This document shows positions 41,875-54,638 of a stretch of DNA of 64,000 nucleotides, in pieces. A model generated the notes under the pieces. That model was not told the origin of the DNA and made no database searches. It saw only the letters and a list, made by a program, of their open reading frames with translations. The stretch is from Fulvia fulva (taxonomy: Eukaryota; Ascomycota; Dothideomycetes; Mycosphaerellales; Mycosphaerellaceae): positions 8,494,001-8,558,000 of the forward strand of contig NC_063012.1 of NCBI RefSeq assembly GCF_020509005.1, read 5' to 3'. Made by a program: the position numbers and the translations under genes. How positions within the stretch are numbered: position 1 is the first letter of the stretch; each line of letters opens with the position of its first letter.

Positions 41875-44800
41875 GTAGCCCCCCCGAACAAAGCTAAGTT
41901 CCTACGAAGCCGTAGTAGCTCTATATATCGAGGATGTTCAGCTTTAGTACTAGGCCTAGGCCTAATATTATAGTCGATATACTATTAGTAAGCCCCGTCG
42001 AAGAGCTTAGATTCGAAGAGCCTACCGATATTAACTTCTAGGCCGTCTACGCCGGCGTAGTATTCTTCGATTGCTTAACGATTAAAGATAATATATTAGA
42101 TAGGTTCCTATAAGGTATCCTACTTAGGGCAACCTTACTATTCGACTTTATACTTAATCGGCGGTAGTCCTTTAACGTCGTTAGGCTCTACGCGGATTCC
42201 CCGGATCTTACGGACGGTATAGTCGTTAGAAGGTAGGTTAATAGGCTCGTCGACTTCTACTTTATCGGGAGGACCTAGTATGTCTTAGTTTTGGTTCGGG
42301 AATAGGTCCTTAGCCGACGGCCGAAGGCGTACGGGATAGAAGACGTCGTGGATCTTTATGTTCGTAGGAAGAGCTAGACGGTAGGCGTGTGAACTAATAC
42401 GCTCGGTGATCTTAAAAGGACCTAGGTTCTTCTAGTTTAGCTTCTTAGAGGGGCGGTCCGTCTTAATATTCTTAGAGTTAAGGTAGACTATATCGCCTAC
42501 TTAGTAGTCGGGAGCTAGCTAGCGACGACGATTAGCTTGATCCTCGTAGATTGCTTATACGTATACTATCTCGTCGTGAACTTCTTTATAGATCTATAAG
42601 AGTATAGTAGCGAACTCGTCTACTACTTACTCGTTTTTGTCTTCGGTAGGCGGGAGAGGTTCTTCTAGTTCTATACCTATACGAGGGTAGTAACCTCTCG
42701 TAGTATAGAAGGGAGAGTAGCTAGTAGTCTCCGAGTCCTAGTTACGAGTAGCGAACTCTACCGTAGGGATATACTAAGGCCAATCCTTCTAGTAGTAGTC
42801 GACGAAGTAACGAAGGACCTACTCGAGGATAGCGTTCGTAATTTCGGTCTAGCCGTCGGTCTGTAGCTAAAAACTAGTCGAGAGGTTATACTTAATGCCT
42901 AGGATAGTATATAGACGCTTCTAGAAGTACGAGATAAACTAGGTACCTCTATTAGAGGTGATACTATCCGGGAGGCCTTAAAAGCGCTAGACAAATTCGT
43001 AGAATAAGCGAGTAGTCTCCTTTACGGTTATACTCTAGTACGGGATTATATACCGGTCCTTAGAGTAACGGTATACGATTACTAGAAGGGCCTTTACTTT
43101 TACGCCGCTAAAGGTCTTGCCGTAAGGAAGATCGGTAATAAAGTCTATAGTGATGTGCTTCTACGGACGATTAGGAGCCGGGAGAGGGTGTAAGAGACCG
43201 TAGGGACGGTAGCGGTTAGCTTTAGCTCTTCGGTAAGTAGCGTAGTTTAGTACGTAGCGGCGGACGTCCTTCTAGGAATACGGCTACTAGTAATACCTAG
43301 CGAGGAGCTTATAGGTCTTAGCTACGCCTAGGTGACCCCTAGAGGCGGAGTCGTAGATAATTTAAAGAATCTTAGCTAGGATATTAGAGCCTTTAGGCTA
43401 CGGTACGTAAAGCTTCTTACGGAAGTAGACGATACCTTCCTAGAGCTCGTACTCGGATAGTAAGAAGCCCGGGAATGTCCTCGCGCTAGATTTAAGGGCC
43501 TAAACTAACTCTAAGGCGTCTATATCGGTATCGTACGCTATTCGTACTCGTACTATAATACTTTCGGGCTACTCCTTATTATTAAACCCCTTAAAGTCTA
43601 ATTCGGATAAGCCGTCGGTCGTTACTAAGCCCTCTTTATCGTCGTTTAAGTCCTTAGCGTCCGAGGCGTATTCTTTAGGCTCGGATTTATCGTTACTCTC
43701 GTTAAGGTAGGTAGGAGCGAGTACGAGAGTAGTAAAGGAAGCGGCGAGCGTAGGCTAGCCGTTCGATAGGTACTCTTAAAGCTCGGAAGAGAGGTTATAC
43801 TCTTTAATAACTTGTTGCTCTACGATTTACCGGCCCCCTCTTCGATTAACTAGAGAGTTACTAGGGCGGCGGGTAAGGGCGTCGGCTATCGAGTTGGCCT
43901 TACCGGGCGTATACGAGATTATAAAGTTGAACCGGGAGAGGAACTCGCTCTAGCGGGCCTAGCGACGATTAAGCAGCTTGCTCTTTATAAAGTAGACAAG
44001 GTTCTTATAGTCGGAGCTTACTTAGACGGGCATAGTAGAGCCTTCGAGCTCGGGGCGTTACTCTTCGAAAGCTTTAACGATAGCGAGAAGCTCCTTATCG
44101 TAGATCTCGTAGTTATACTCCGTAGCGGTCATCTTCTTAGAGAGGAAGGCGATAGGTAACTAGGGGGATTTAGGCGAGCGGCGTTATAGTAGGACACCGC
44201 CTACTACGCCGTCGGATACGTCGGTCTCTATACGGGTCTCTAGTTCGAAATCGAAGTGCTATAGAAGCGGGTTCTTAATAAACTTCGCTTTAAGTAAGTC
44301 AAAAGCCTCCTAGTATTCGTCGGTCTAGGCGAACTTCTTACCCTTACGCGTAAGCTTTATTAAAGGGCGTACTACGCCCGAAAATGTATAGATAAAGCGG
44401 CGGTAGAAGTTAGTAAAGCCTAGGAAACCCTAGACCTCTTTAACGTTCGTAGGAGCATCCTATTCGACGATAGCGTCGATCTTCTCTTAGTCTATCTTGA
44501 TACCGTCTACGGTAATAATTAAACTAAGGAACTTGACTTCGGTCTTCTTAAACTCGTACTTATCGATATCGAGCTATAAGCCGGCGTCTACGAGCTTCTA
44601 AAGGACCTTATAGACGTGCTCGCGGTGCTCCTCCTTAGTCTCGCTATAGACTAGGATGTCGTCGATATAGGTAGTGTAGAACTGATCGAGGAACTCCTAA
44701 AGGATGTCGTTAATAAAGTTCTAGAAGGTACTAGGCCCGTTATAAACGCCGAAGGGCATAACGAGCGACTCGAATAGCCCGTAGCTAGTACGGAAGGCTA

Positions 44801-45917
44801 TAGGATACTCGTATCCTTCTACTATTCGTAACTTATTAAACGTAGCGATGACATCGAGCTTAGTGAAGTACTTGGCCTTAGAGAGGCGCTCGAGCGTCTC
44901 CTAAATCAACGGTATTAGGTAGCGGTTCTTCTTTATAATAGCGTTTAAGCCTCGGTAGTCTACGTAGAAGCGTAGACTACCGCCGGGCTTCTTAACGAAC
45001 ATAACGGGACTGCTAGCGCTAGAACGGCTCGCTCGAATAAACCCCCTCTTTAGGTTCTCTTCGAGGTATCTCTTAAGGACGATAAGCTCTTCTCGGGATA
45101 TAGAATATAGCGGTCCGAACGGTGTCTCTATACCTTCTTCTAGCTTAATCTTATAGTCGTAAGGGCGATAAGGAGGTAGCTCGTCTACGGCTTTAGTATC
45201 GAATACGTAGAGGATATAGTGTACCTAAGGAGGAACCTTCGTAGTAGGGTCGGTAGGTGTACGCTTCTTATCGAGCTTCTCGAGGGCGATGTCGATATCG
45301 CGGAGAGAGGCGGCGAAGACTTAAGCTTTAGGCTACTTAGTAGTAGTAGTAAAGGTAGCGGCGTTCACCTAGAAGATCTTAGTATACTTAGGACCGCGCT
45401 AAGGCGGCGGAGAAGGCGGAGGTACCGGAGGAACTTCTAGAGGGAAGCTAATAGTAAGGGAAGTCTAGTCGATAATAGGTCGGTATCGTCTAAACTAGGG
45501 GAGGCCGAGGATAAACTTCTAATACGGTAGGGACGTAAGGAAGCTAGTGATCGACATACGCTTGCCTCCGAGGGTAATTGACGTATATATAACATAAGTA
45601 ATCTTACTAGTAGTAGTCTCCGTGCCGTTAAAGAGTTCAAGGGTACGAGGGTACTTTAGTTCCTAGGGTTCGAGGTTAAGAGAGGTCGCGAGTTTATAGT
45701 CTATAAAAGACTCGCCTAGTACGCTAGTGTCTATAAGAGTGAGATTGGAAGAAGAGAGTTTCTTTAAGCCGATATTTACATTCGTAACGAACGGTTTATA
45801 AGCGTAGTCCTTGCCCGTCTCGTCGTATAGGTCTAGCTATACTATATTGATCCTTAACTTCTTTCCTCTCTTTACTTTCGGTAAACGTTATTCTTAGTCT
45901 TTATCGCGTCGATAATG
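41875..45917 (-). pseudogene. pol: RIP-mutated pol
   Basis: Counterpart of the intact pol, with many stops. Islands of unchanged coding are visible, for example the region 45219-45440 opposite the protease/RT linker. RT, integrase and chromodomain positions all lie at the expected distances, so there were no large deletions. Confidence 0.9.
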
Positions 45918-45922
45918 AAGAC

Positions 45923-47083
45923 CTAGGCTTTTTCCTGCTTAGCGGGAGTAGTAGGATTAGGCTCGATAGCGCCGATAGCGCCGCGAACCGGGTTACGGGC
46001 GTTACGGGTAGCGAGCTACGGACAGTTAGCTACGATATAGCCTAGACCGCCGTAGTAGGTATAGAGTCCGGCCTAGCGACGGCGAAGCTTCTCTTCGGGA
46101 GTAAGCTTACCGTTAACGAGGCCCTAGACTCGAGGGACGGCGGTACTAGCGCTAAGATCTATAGCGTTACCTATAGAGACGGGAGGGAGAGCCGTAGGAG
46201 CGGCGGCGCCTAGTAGAGTAGCGAAGTGGCTTCCGGGACTACGAGGCTAACGACCTTAAGAACGGGAAGCGAGGAGAGAGGCGGTATGTTTTATATTAGA
46301 GTCGAGGCGCTAGTAGGTCTCGACGAGCTTACGGAAGCTTATAGTACCGACGTCCTTATCCTCGAGGGCTCGAAGAAGCTCTACTAATAAACTACGGCGG
46401 AGAGTACTCTTCTTAGTCTCTTCGTTATAGCTAGTAAACTCGATGTCGCGGTTAAAGGCCGCGAGGTACTCGGCGAAGCTCTTGTTCTTCTAGAGAAGGT
46501 TATAGATAGCGTTCTAGGCGGTAGCTCTACGGTCTAGATCACTAAAGGTAGCACGGAGGTCCTATATTAAGGTAAGGACGTCCGGGTAGCCGATAGTCTA
46601 CGTAGCGTTATTAATATAGTATTATACCTAAGCCGCGACGTCTCCCCGAAGGAGGGAGAAGACGTACGTAACCCTATCCTTCTCTTACGGAAAGTGGTCG
46701 GTAATAGCTAATAGCTTAATAGTGAGCTATGTCTTAAATGCTACGAACTTACTCTTATTACCGTCGAACTCGTTTAGGTCGTTAACCTTCTTAGAGAAGT
46801 ACTAGCGGCGGTTATCGTCGGCGTACGGTACGAGGTTCTAGAAGGTGTTTATAATACCTTAAAGGTATATTACTTAGTTATTTACTTGCTCGACCTACTA
46901 GGCGGTCTCGCGGAAAGAGGAGATAGTACGGTTAATAAGAGCGTAGGCGGTATCGGGGTGAGTATTTACCTAGGTACCGAAGGGAGCGGCGTTTAAGAAG
47001 GGGATATTAGCCTACTTACTAAAGTAGAATAGAGTGTCTTAGTTGTCGAGGTTAACATCTCTATCGGTAGCGTAGTCACCTAT
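45923..47083 (-). pseudogene. gag: RIP-mutated gag
   Basis: Same length as intact gag (1161 bp). The start codon has become ATA (47083-47081), and several Trp/Gln codons are stops. The slippery A-run near the gag stop is retained but the downstream hairpin arm is mutated. Confidence 0.9.
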
Positions 47084-47649
47084 AAGGATGACTCGAGTAT
47101 TTAACGGTTTCTTAGTCTTTTGTAATATTAGGGCGAGAGCCTAGCCTATAAGATATAAGAGTAAAAGCGAAAATATAGGTACGAAGTGTAGATACAAAGG
47201 GTATAGTATAATTGCTATACAAAACGAAAGACGAAGAAAGTAAGAGAGGCCTAGGGAAGGCTAGATACTTATACGCGACCCTCGCGAGTACGTGTCCCCG
47301 TATTAATAGGGCTAACCCGTACGAAGCCGCGCTTAGTAGCTTTACTCAAAACCTTATTACAACCTGCCCTACGTTCCGAGTCTTCTACGTGCTTCTTCTA
47401 GGGTCTAGCGTAGTCGTAGGTACTCGCGGGAGTACCGTAAGTTATATAGTTACGAGCCGAAGTGAATCTGTTAAGGTTTAGTAGAGGGGTGAATTTGGAG
47501 GGCTAGGTCCCGTAGTAAATATTACGGGGTATATAATTCTTAGCGCTTATATACTAAGCTAGACTGTCACTTCTTAACGACTTCTAAGCACTCTAAGGCT
47601 CTTCTGTCCCTACCTTCTATACACTCTATAGGGAGACTATAACAGTTCT

Positions 47650-48681
47650 AGACTATATCCTTGCTATAGTTAACGTTATACTAGATAATACTAAGCGTAT
47701 CGAGGCTAGTTATCGGTATCGACAATTATTTCCTCTATAGCGTTCTATATCCTACTACCTTATACGTCCTAGTCTACGCCTATCGGCTATATACTAAAGG
47801 GGAGCCGGGCCTAGTTAGATTCCCTCGCCGTAGCTAGTAGAGTACGTAGCCTCCCGTACGCCCTAGGTTACGTATCCTTTATATTATTCTCGGCCCTAGG
47901 GCGCTTATACCCGACCGCCGCTAGCTAGTTCCGGTATAGGCTAGCCTTACGGTCGCCGTAGAATCTTAGGACGACGGTTCTGTTTATAATTGCCTTGTTT
48001 TTCGCTAGTTTCCGCTATAGGTATTCCGCGCTATATAATAGGTAGTGCCCCGGACAGTTCGCGTACCGTCCTATAGCCGATATATAGTCTCTAGATATAT
48101 AGTCTCCTATATAGTTCGAGTAGGCCTACTTGTTTATATACGTATAGGCTTAGTGTCTATACTATTAGTATTTATAGTATTAGAGGACACGAAAGGATAA
48201 GGAGTACTTTTCTACTATCTTAAGGCTATGTTACTAGATTAGGCCTTGTTCTATCGCTAGATCCGCCGCTTTCGCGTCTTATAGCTATACTATTAGCGCC
48301 GAGGCCTTCTTACCTTCTAGCCATTTCCTAAAGAGCTAAGTCGCCTTCTAGATTAGAGAGTTAAGAGTGACCGGGTTGTCCTCTTAGAGAGTACGTAGGT
48401 GACCTTAGTTAGTTAGGTCGAACTCCTTAGGTATATCGTAGACTAGGATCGTAAATTACTTCGTTAAGACCTTCGCTAATACCGTAACCTCAGATGCCTA
48501 CTATAGCTATACCTCTAGGTACCTCCTAGTAGTAGTAGAGCTAGTCTAGATCTATAGAGTACCGTTAGACTATTAGTTCACTACGACTACCCCTAGTTAG
48601 TTAATTCGTTAGGCGAGCTCCTTGTTCGATAGCTTCGTAACTTCGGCCTAGTCTTCCTTTACTATAATACGGATCGTAACT
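47650..48681 (-). pseudogene. LINE-A ORF1 remnant
   Basis: Minus-strand reading shows a degraded zinc-knuckle region (about 47,990-48,130, with ISRDYISAIGR and YAN.PGHYLLYS words), as in the gag-like ORF1 of Tad-type LINEs. Interrupted on the right by LINE-B. Confidence 0.6.
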
Positions 48682-48696
48682 ATATCGTACGTTAGG

Positions 48697-51600
48697 ACTC
48701 GAATTTACTCCCCCGTACGCGTTTCTAGGGGGAAAGCTACTAGATATAACCGTACGCTACGGAATAGCCTTAGTAATACTAAAGGGAATAGAGACGTAGA
48801 ACGCCTATACTAGTATAAGTACGATCGACCTATACTTTCTATTACGAGAACTTAAAGAGAGACTAGACTAATGCCGACCGAACTACGCGCTAGAAGTCTC
48901 CTTAGACTATATCCCTATCTAAACGACGCTAGGGGTAAAGGCGATAGAGGAGCTAGTAAGCGAACTACGCCGTAACTAGAAGAAGGCACGCTAGGACGAC
49001 ATAAGAGGCTTCCTAATAGCGAACCTACTATAGTATAGAGAGATCGAGACGACAGCTTAGCTAGATTAAGTAGCGGAACAGATTACCTCGGTTATATAGC
49101 AAGTAGCGGAATAATATACGCCGTTACTCCGGCCCTTAACGTAGTAGAAGGCCTTCTAGACCCCTAAGTACTCTACGAAGGTAAGGGAGGCTAGAAGGGC
49201 AAGGCGATAGTAGACGAAGGAGTATACCTAAGAGACGTAGGAGTAATACTGTCGCGCGACATAAGAGAAGAAGGTATAGATACGACGCGATAAGCTATAG
49301 GACTAGAGAGCGACGATCGGGCTCGTTATAGAAAACCCGGAATAGATATAGAGACTTACTAAATAGGCATGACTACCTAAAGAGCAACAAACCCCTTACT
49401 TCGCCCTAATCGTAGACCGCGAAGGGATTGCCTAGGCTACGCCCCGGGGTAAGGCAAAAGTATTAGCCGACTATTTCTTTTCGACGTAAGTAGAGGCAGA
49501 TCTTACGGATATCGACCCGAGTATATACCCGGAACCCCTAGACATAGATTAGGCGGTTAGCTCTAATATAGTAATAGGAGTCATAAGTAAGCTAAAAGGA
49601 CGAAAAGCCCTAGGCCTAGATAGGATACTAAATATACTACTAAAAGAGTATAGAGAAGAGATCGCGCCGAGCCTTATAAACCTATTTACCGCGTACCTAC
49701 GGCTAGGGTATCACCCGAAGCCGTATAGAGAGTCTATAACAGTAGTACTACGTAAGCTATAGAAGGAAGACTATACTTAGCCTAAGTTGTACAGACTAAT
49801 CGTACTTCTAAACACGATAGGGAAGGTCCTAGAAAAGATAGTAGCCTAGAGACTTACGTAGCTAACCGAGGACAACTACGTACTCCTAGTAACATAGATA
49901 GGGGGAAGAAGCTAGCGATCGATACTAATAGTAATAGAGCTAATTACGGAGCAAATTTACACCCTCTAGTACTACGGTAGGAACCGAGCGGCGTCCTTAC
50001 TATCCCTCGACGTCGTAGGAGCCTTCGATAACGTCTTATACTAAAGGCTAATATATATCCTATAGTAGAAAGGCATCCCCTAGTAGGTAACGACGTTCGT
50101 CTACTCCTTTCTCTAGGAACGGACGATATACCTAGTCCTAGGAAGGTATACGTCCGACCCGGTAAAGGTAGAGGCTAGAATATCTTAGGGATCTACTCTC
50201 TCCCCTATCCTGTTTCTAATATTTATATCTAATCTAATCCCCCTACTTACCTCTCCGTAAACCTTAGTATCGGGGTTCGTAGACGACATAAACATCCTAG
50301 CCTAGTTAGACTCGATAGAAGAGAACTGTCGCCTCCTTAAAGATAGGTATAAGAAATGCGAGGAGTAGGCAAAGAAGTATAGTACCCGGTTCGCCCCTAA
50401 AAAGTACTAACTTATACACTTTAGTAAAGCGAGAATATACTATAATATAAAGGCGGCGGTAAGAATCTAAGGCTACGAGACTAAGCTATTAGCGGAGCTA
50501 CGAGTACTAGGGATCTAGCTCGACCCGAAGCTAAGCTAGAATATATAGATTAAGAAAGCCTAGAGTCGAGCGTAAGTTAATAAAGCCTCGATAAAGAGGC
50601 TTACGGTATCTATATAGGGAGTAATATTCGATAAGGTAAGAGTAATATATAAGGCGATCGTTAGACTAGCTATATTATACGGGGCACAGATTTAGGGAAT
50701 AGGAGGTATAGGTAAGCCGATCCCGAAACGGATAGAGTAACCCCTAAATAGGATATAGGTAGGTAACCTACGTAGGATACTAGGCGTATATAAGACAACG
50801 TTAATAAGTACGGTAGAAATAGAGATAGGAACACTACTAATCGGCTAGTATATCCGGGGAATAAGAATTTAATACGCGGTAAAGACGACAGATTACCTAG
50901 TATAAACTACGATCTAGGAGGTAAAGAATAAGATAGAAAGCCGCTACCGGAGAGGGGCCGGACATAGGACAAGCTAAAAAGAGGATGACCTTACTACCTT
51001 TACGGCCGTATAGACAAGTACCGAATAGCTAGCACGAAAAGAGTAGGAGCGTAGGACTCGCTAGGCCGGTAGGAGTAAGGCTAAGACCTAAAGCCTAGCG
51101 GAATAGATAGCGAGCTACCTATAGGAGTAGGACTAGAAAAGGAAGCCCCCTAAGACAATAGGCCCGATAGCGCTCCGAGCCTTCTAGAGACACAATTACT
51201 AGCTATATAGGGATCTAATAAGGGCCGAAGCAAGTATAGCGATCCAAATCAGGTCCTAATATATTAGATTAAGGGCCTACCTATTTAGGAGACGCGTACT
51301 AGACATCTATAGCCTAGCCTACTAGTGTAGCTACCTATCGTAAAACCTAGAATATATACTACTACGATGCCCGTAGTAGGCGAGAGGTAGGGGAAATTAG
51401 AGGCACTAAGCGGGAAGGAGAGACTATAAGTCAATTATTAGGGATAAAGGTAACATTCGCCGAATCTCTCGGTAGATACTATAGTAGGGATACCTCTAGT
51501 AGTTTAGCCTCGCTAGCGAGACGGAGGGGTAGATAGATAAGAGGCGGAAGCTAGGGGGGTTGTATATAGGGTAGTTATTAGGGCAGGCCTATAATACTAG

Positions 51601-51769
51601 CGTACCCCTAATAAGGGAAATTTAAGACGATAACTAGGAGGAAAAGATAGGCGGGAAGGAGGAGGGGTTTTCACTAACATAGTTTCCCCTCTATATATAC
51701 GAAAACAAGATAGTATAGCTATATAAGCCAAAGGGCACTATAACAGCTTAATGAAATATCTATCTATCT
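48697..51769 (+). mobile_element. LINE-B, 5'-truncated (RIP-mutated)
   Basis: Flanked by a target duplication TATCGTACGTTAGG (48683-48696 and 51771-51784). It begins inside the endonuclease (KGIET..NAYTSI and IDLYFL near 48,790), then has RT blocks KALGLDRI at about 49,600 and SGFVDDINILA at about 50,270, a C-terminal Cys/His region (EYILLRCP), and an ATCT-repeat tail. ORF1 is missing, as expected for incomplete target-primed reverse transcription. Inserted in LINE-A. Confidence 0.85.
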
Positions 51770-51784
51770 ATATCGTACGTTAGG

Positions 51785-52310
51785 GGAGGGCCTAGTATCA
51801 ATATCGCGACCGATACCTAGCTATAGGGGTATTAATTCCGGGTGGCCTTACTAATCGCCTAAGACGTCGTCCTTATTTCTTATTACCCTCGGGAATACGA
51901 TAGTATAAGCGCCGTACGTAGCTAAGTAATCATTACCTATAGAGACCGGTATAGGAGCTAATTATTAGTTTCTATACTTTTTACGTCCTCTATAAGTTGC
52001 TACTAGTTGTCTTAGGGGAGCTTCGCCTATAGAGCCGTAGGCGCCGTTAGTACCGTAGCCTAGGCTACTATTACCTAGGAGTTACCTAATATAGCTAGGC
52101 ACCTCCGCGGCGTTTAGAGCTAAAGAAATAGGGTGAAGAGAACTTTAAGCTATCTAGATTAAATGAGGTAGAACTCCCTTAATGCTAGGGGTAGTGGCCT
52201 GCTTTATAGATCGTTAGAATAGCCTTAATAAGAGCTTTCGAATATGCCGTGTTTTAGGGCTATAATAGATCGATTAGTTAGGTATACCGTTCGCTAAGAT
52301 TAAATACGTT
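51785..52310 (-). pseudogene. LINE-A 5' part
   Basis: RIP-mutated DNA between the LINE-B insertion and the copia junction at 52311. By position it is the 5' end of LINE-A. I cannot read a domain in it. Confidence 0.5.
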
Positions 52311-52325
52311 CCGTAGCTATAAATA

Positions 52326-54113
52326 TACGTTCGTCGGTATCGGTAAGTCTATTATTCACCTATAGTAGTTAGTAGAATAAAGCTATTATAGCTTTGTAGT
52401 GCTTAGCCTTATAGTCCTAGTCCTAGCCGTAGTTATTATTAGGATCCCTAGTCCTTTTCCTCCGGACGATTAGTTCCGGTAGCTCCGGGGTTTCCTCGAT
52501 CTTCTTATAGTCCGCGATATTATCTAGTCTACCGGGAAGTTGGATATAGAGCGGTCTTAAGACAGTTAGTCCTTTGTCCTTAGCCGTAGCGGGTTCGGTC
52601 TCTACGTAGGGAGCGGGGATTAGCTACGTCTGTTCTTCTATAGAGGACTCGGCTACTTTAGTAGTAGGAAGTTAGGGTATTATACTACCCGAGGATCGTG
52701 AGATTACTATTAGGGTATCCGCTAGTCGCTAAACTAGTAGTAGTCGCGAGACCGCCGGTAGTCGACCGACTAGCCTTCGTTCGGGTACCCTACTAGGTTA
52801 GTTTATAAAGGAGATACCTAAGTCTAGATCTCCCCCTTCTCGTTTTCGAACTAATCTACTTGGCTATACTACCTAATAGCTCGTATATCTGGCTCCTAGA
52901 ACAACTATTACTTAGTCGATTAACCGTATCTAACGAAAACAGCTTCCTTACCCTAGTTTATTAACTTATCCTATCGTAGCCCTTTTAGATATAATTTCAG
53001 TTCTACGTAAACTACTACCCTATAACCCTATACTCTTAGGTGATCTACTATCGGCACTTTACTAGTAAGTGCTTCTTCCGGCGAAAGTTAGATACCGTTA
53101 AGTAACGGTCCGTTCGGTAGTAGGTTACGTATAACCGCCTATACCTCTAGCGCTTTAGGCTAGAATTCTACCGGTATCCCCGATTCCTCGAGCATTACGC
53201 GGATCGCGTTCTCCGATACCTAGATTGACCTTTCTACTACTCCGTTCTATATAGAGTTATAAGTATCCGTCGTATTGTATTAAACCCCCTATTCTTTCTC
53301 CTGTTCTTTTAGAACTATTAGTAGCTTAGGTATATTATTACTCTATACTACTCTTACGTAGCATTTCGATACTTTCTCTATAGTTAGCCGCTATTATTTT
53401 AGTGCTTACGGTACGTCGGATTTGTTCTTAAGTAGGATCACCTACTTCTTTCTTAAGAAGTTATCTACGATCTCTAGCTAGTATTTAAAACCTAGCCTAG
53501 ATGTCGCATTTTTAAAAGGTCCGTAGATGTCGATATATATAAGCGTAAGTCTTTCGTTCTTTCGTTCTACGACAGCGCCTTTAAACTTCCGTATATTCGC
53601 GATAGAGTATACCTTATAGTTATGCTCGTCCGGGATAGGAATCGGGCCCTTCTTATTACTTACCCTATAGACGTTCCGGAGTAATCCTTTACTTAGGTAT
53701 ACGAATCTTCTATACTAAAACTCCTACTAATCCTTAGTAGTTACTACGGCTAGAGCTTCCTCGTATAGTATCTCCGGGGGTCTATTATCTACCTAGTTTA
53801 GGGAGTCGGATATCGAAGATACTACCGGTACCCCCCCCTCGTAGTACTATTCGTATAATAGGCTTTCCGCTCTTATACTTAAGTATAAAGTTTAGAGGTT
53901 CGATATCGAATTACTTACTAAACTACCTCTATAAAACTAGATTAACTCCGAGATTAGGAATAAACAAGACTTTCTCTAGAGGCCTCCTATAGTTACTATT
54001 CCTTTATAGAATATATCTAGGTACCCCCTACCGACTTTGATTACTTTCCTTCTCGCTAGTTTCCTAAGCGATCTGAATAGAGACTTATTATTAGTTATGT
54101 ATAAGGAGGTATA
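52326..54113 (-). pseudogene. Copia integrase remnant
   Basis: Minus-strand reading at about 53,440-53,550 gives YIDIYGPFKNATSRLGFKY and LEIVDNFLRK, the integrase core of Ty1/copia (D..G....S..G..Y...D.FSR type). Broken by stops. It joins, after removal of LINE-A, the RT at 21,229 downward. Confidence 0.78.
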
Positions 54114-54633
54114 TGTCAGGGCGAGAGCCTGGCCTGTGAGATGTAAGGGTGAAAGCGAGAATGCAGGTGCGAAGTGCAGATACAAAAGGGTATGGTATAA
54201 TTGCTACACAAAACAAAAGACGAAGGAAGCAAGAGAGGCCTGGGGAAGGCCAGATATTTATACGCGACCCTCGCGAGTGCGTGTCCCCGCATCAACAGGG
54301 CTAACCCGTGCGAAGCCGCGCTTAGCAGCTTTGCTCAAAACCTTATTCCAACCTGCCCTACGTTCCGAGTCTTCCACGTGCTTCTTCCAGGGTCCAGCGC
54401 AGTCGCGGGTGCTCGCGGGAGTGCCGTGAGTCACACAGTCACGAGCCGAAGTGAATCTGTCAAGGTTTGGTAGAGGGGTGAATTTAGAGGGCTGGGTCCC
54501 GTAGTGAATATTACGGGGCATGTGATTCTTGGCGCTCACATACCAAGCTGGACTGTCACTTCTTGACGACTTCTGAGCACTCTGAGGCTCTTCTGTCCCC
54601 ACCTTCTGTACTCTCTGTGGGGAGACCATGACA
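54114..54633 (-). repeat. Solo LTR of the chromovirus, lightly mutated
   Basis: 520-bp LTR in reverse orientation with target duplication GTATA on both sides (54109-54113 and 54634-54638) and no internal region. It differs from the intact LTRs at roughly ten sites, mostly C:G to T:A changes, plus one inserted G. Product of LTR-LTR recombination in an older insertion of the family; it sits in the copia gag-integrase part. Confidence 0.95.
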
Positions 54634-54638
54634 GTATA

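Larger units (their letters stand above)
41355..47644 (-). mobile_element. RIP-destroyed copy of the same chromovirus
   Basis: Complete LTR-internal-LTR element in reverse orientation: LTRs at 41355-41874 and 47126-47644, flanked by the target duplication GTTCT (41350-41354 and 47645-47649). It aligns end to end with the intact units. The differences I inspected are almost all transitions turning CA or TG into TA, while CpG is kept. Because the unmutated relative lies next to it, this is a clear RIP product. Confidence 0.95.
21245..52310 (-). mobile_element. LINE-A (Tad-like non-LTR element) split by four insertions
   Basis: The 15-bp copia sequence CCGTAGCTATAAATA occurs at 21230-21244 and again at 52311-52325, a LINE-type target duplication. 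The element's own pieces are 21245-21405 (3' end with an AGAT-repeat tail), 28622-29042 and 41102-41354 (endonuclease), 47645-48696 (ORF1 with zinc knuckles) and 51770-52310 (5' part). All run on the minus strand, 5' end at high coordinates. The last 160 bp nearly match LINE-D at 62616 onward. The RT region expected between 21405 and 28622 is absent (see findings). RIP-mutated, non-coding. Confidence 0.82.
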
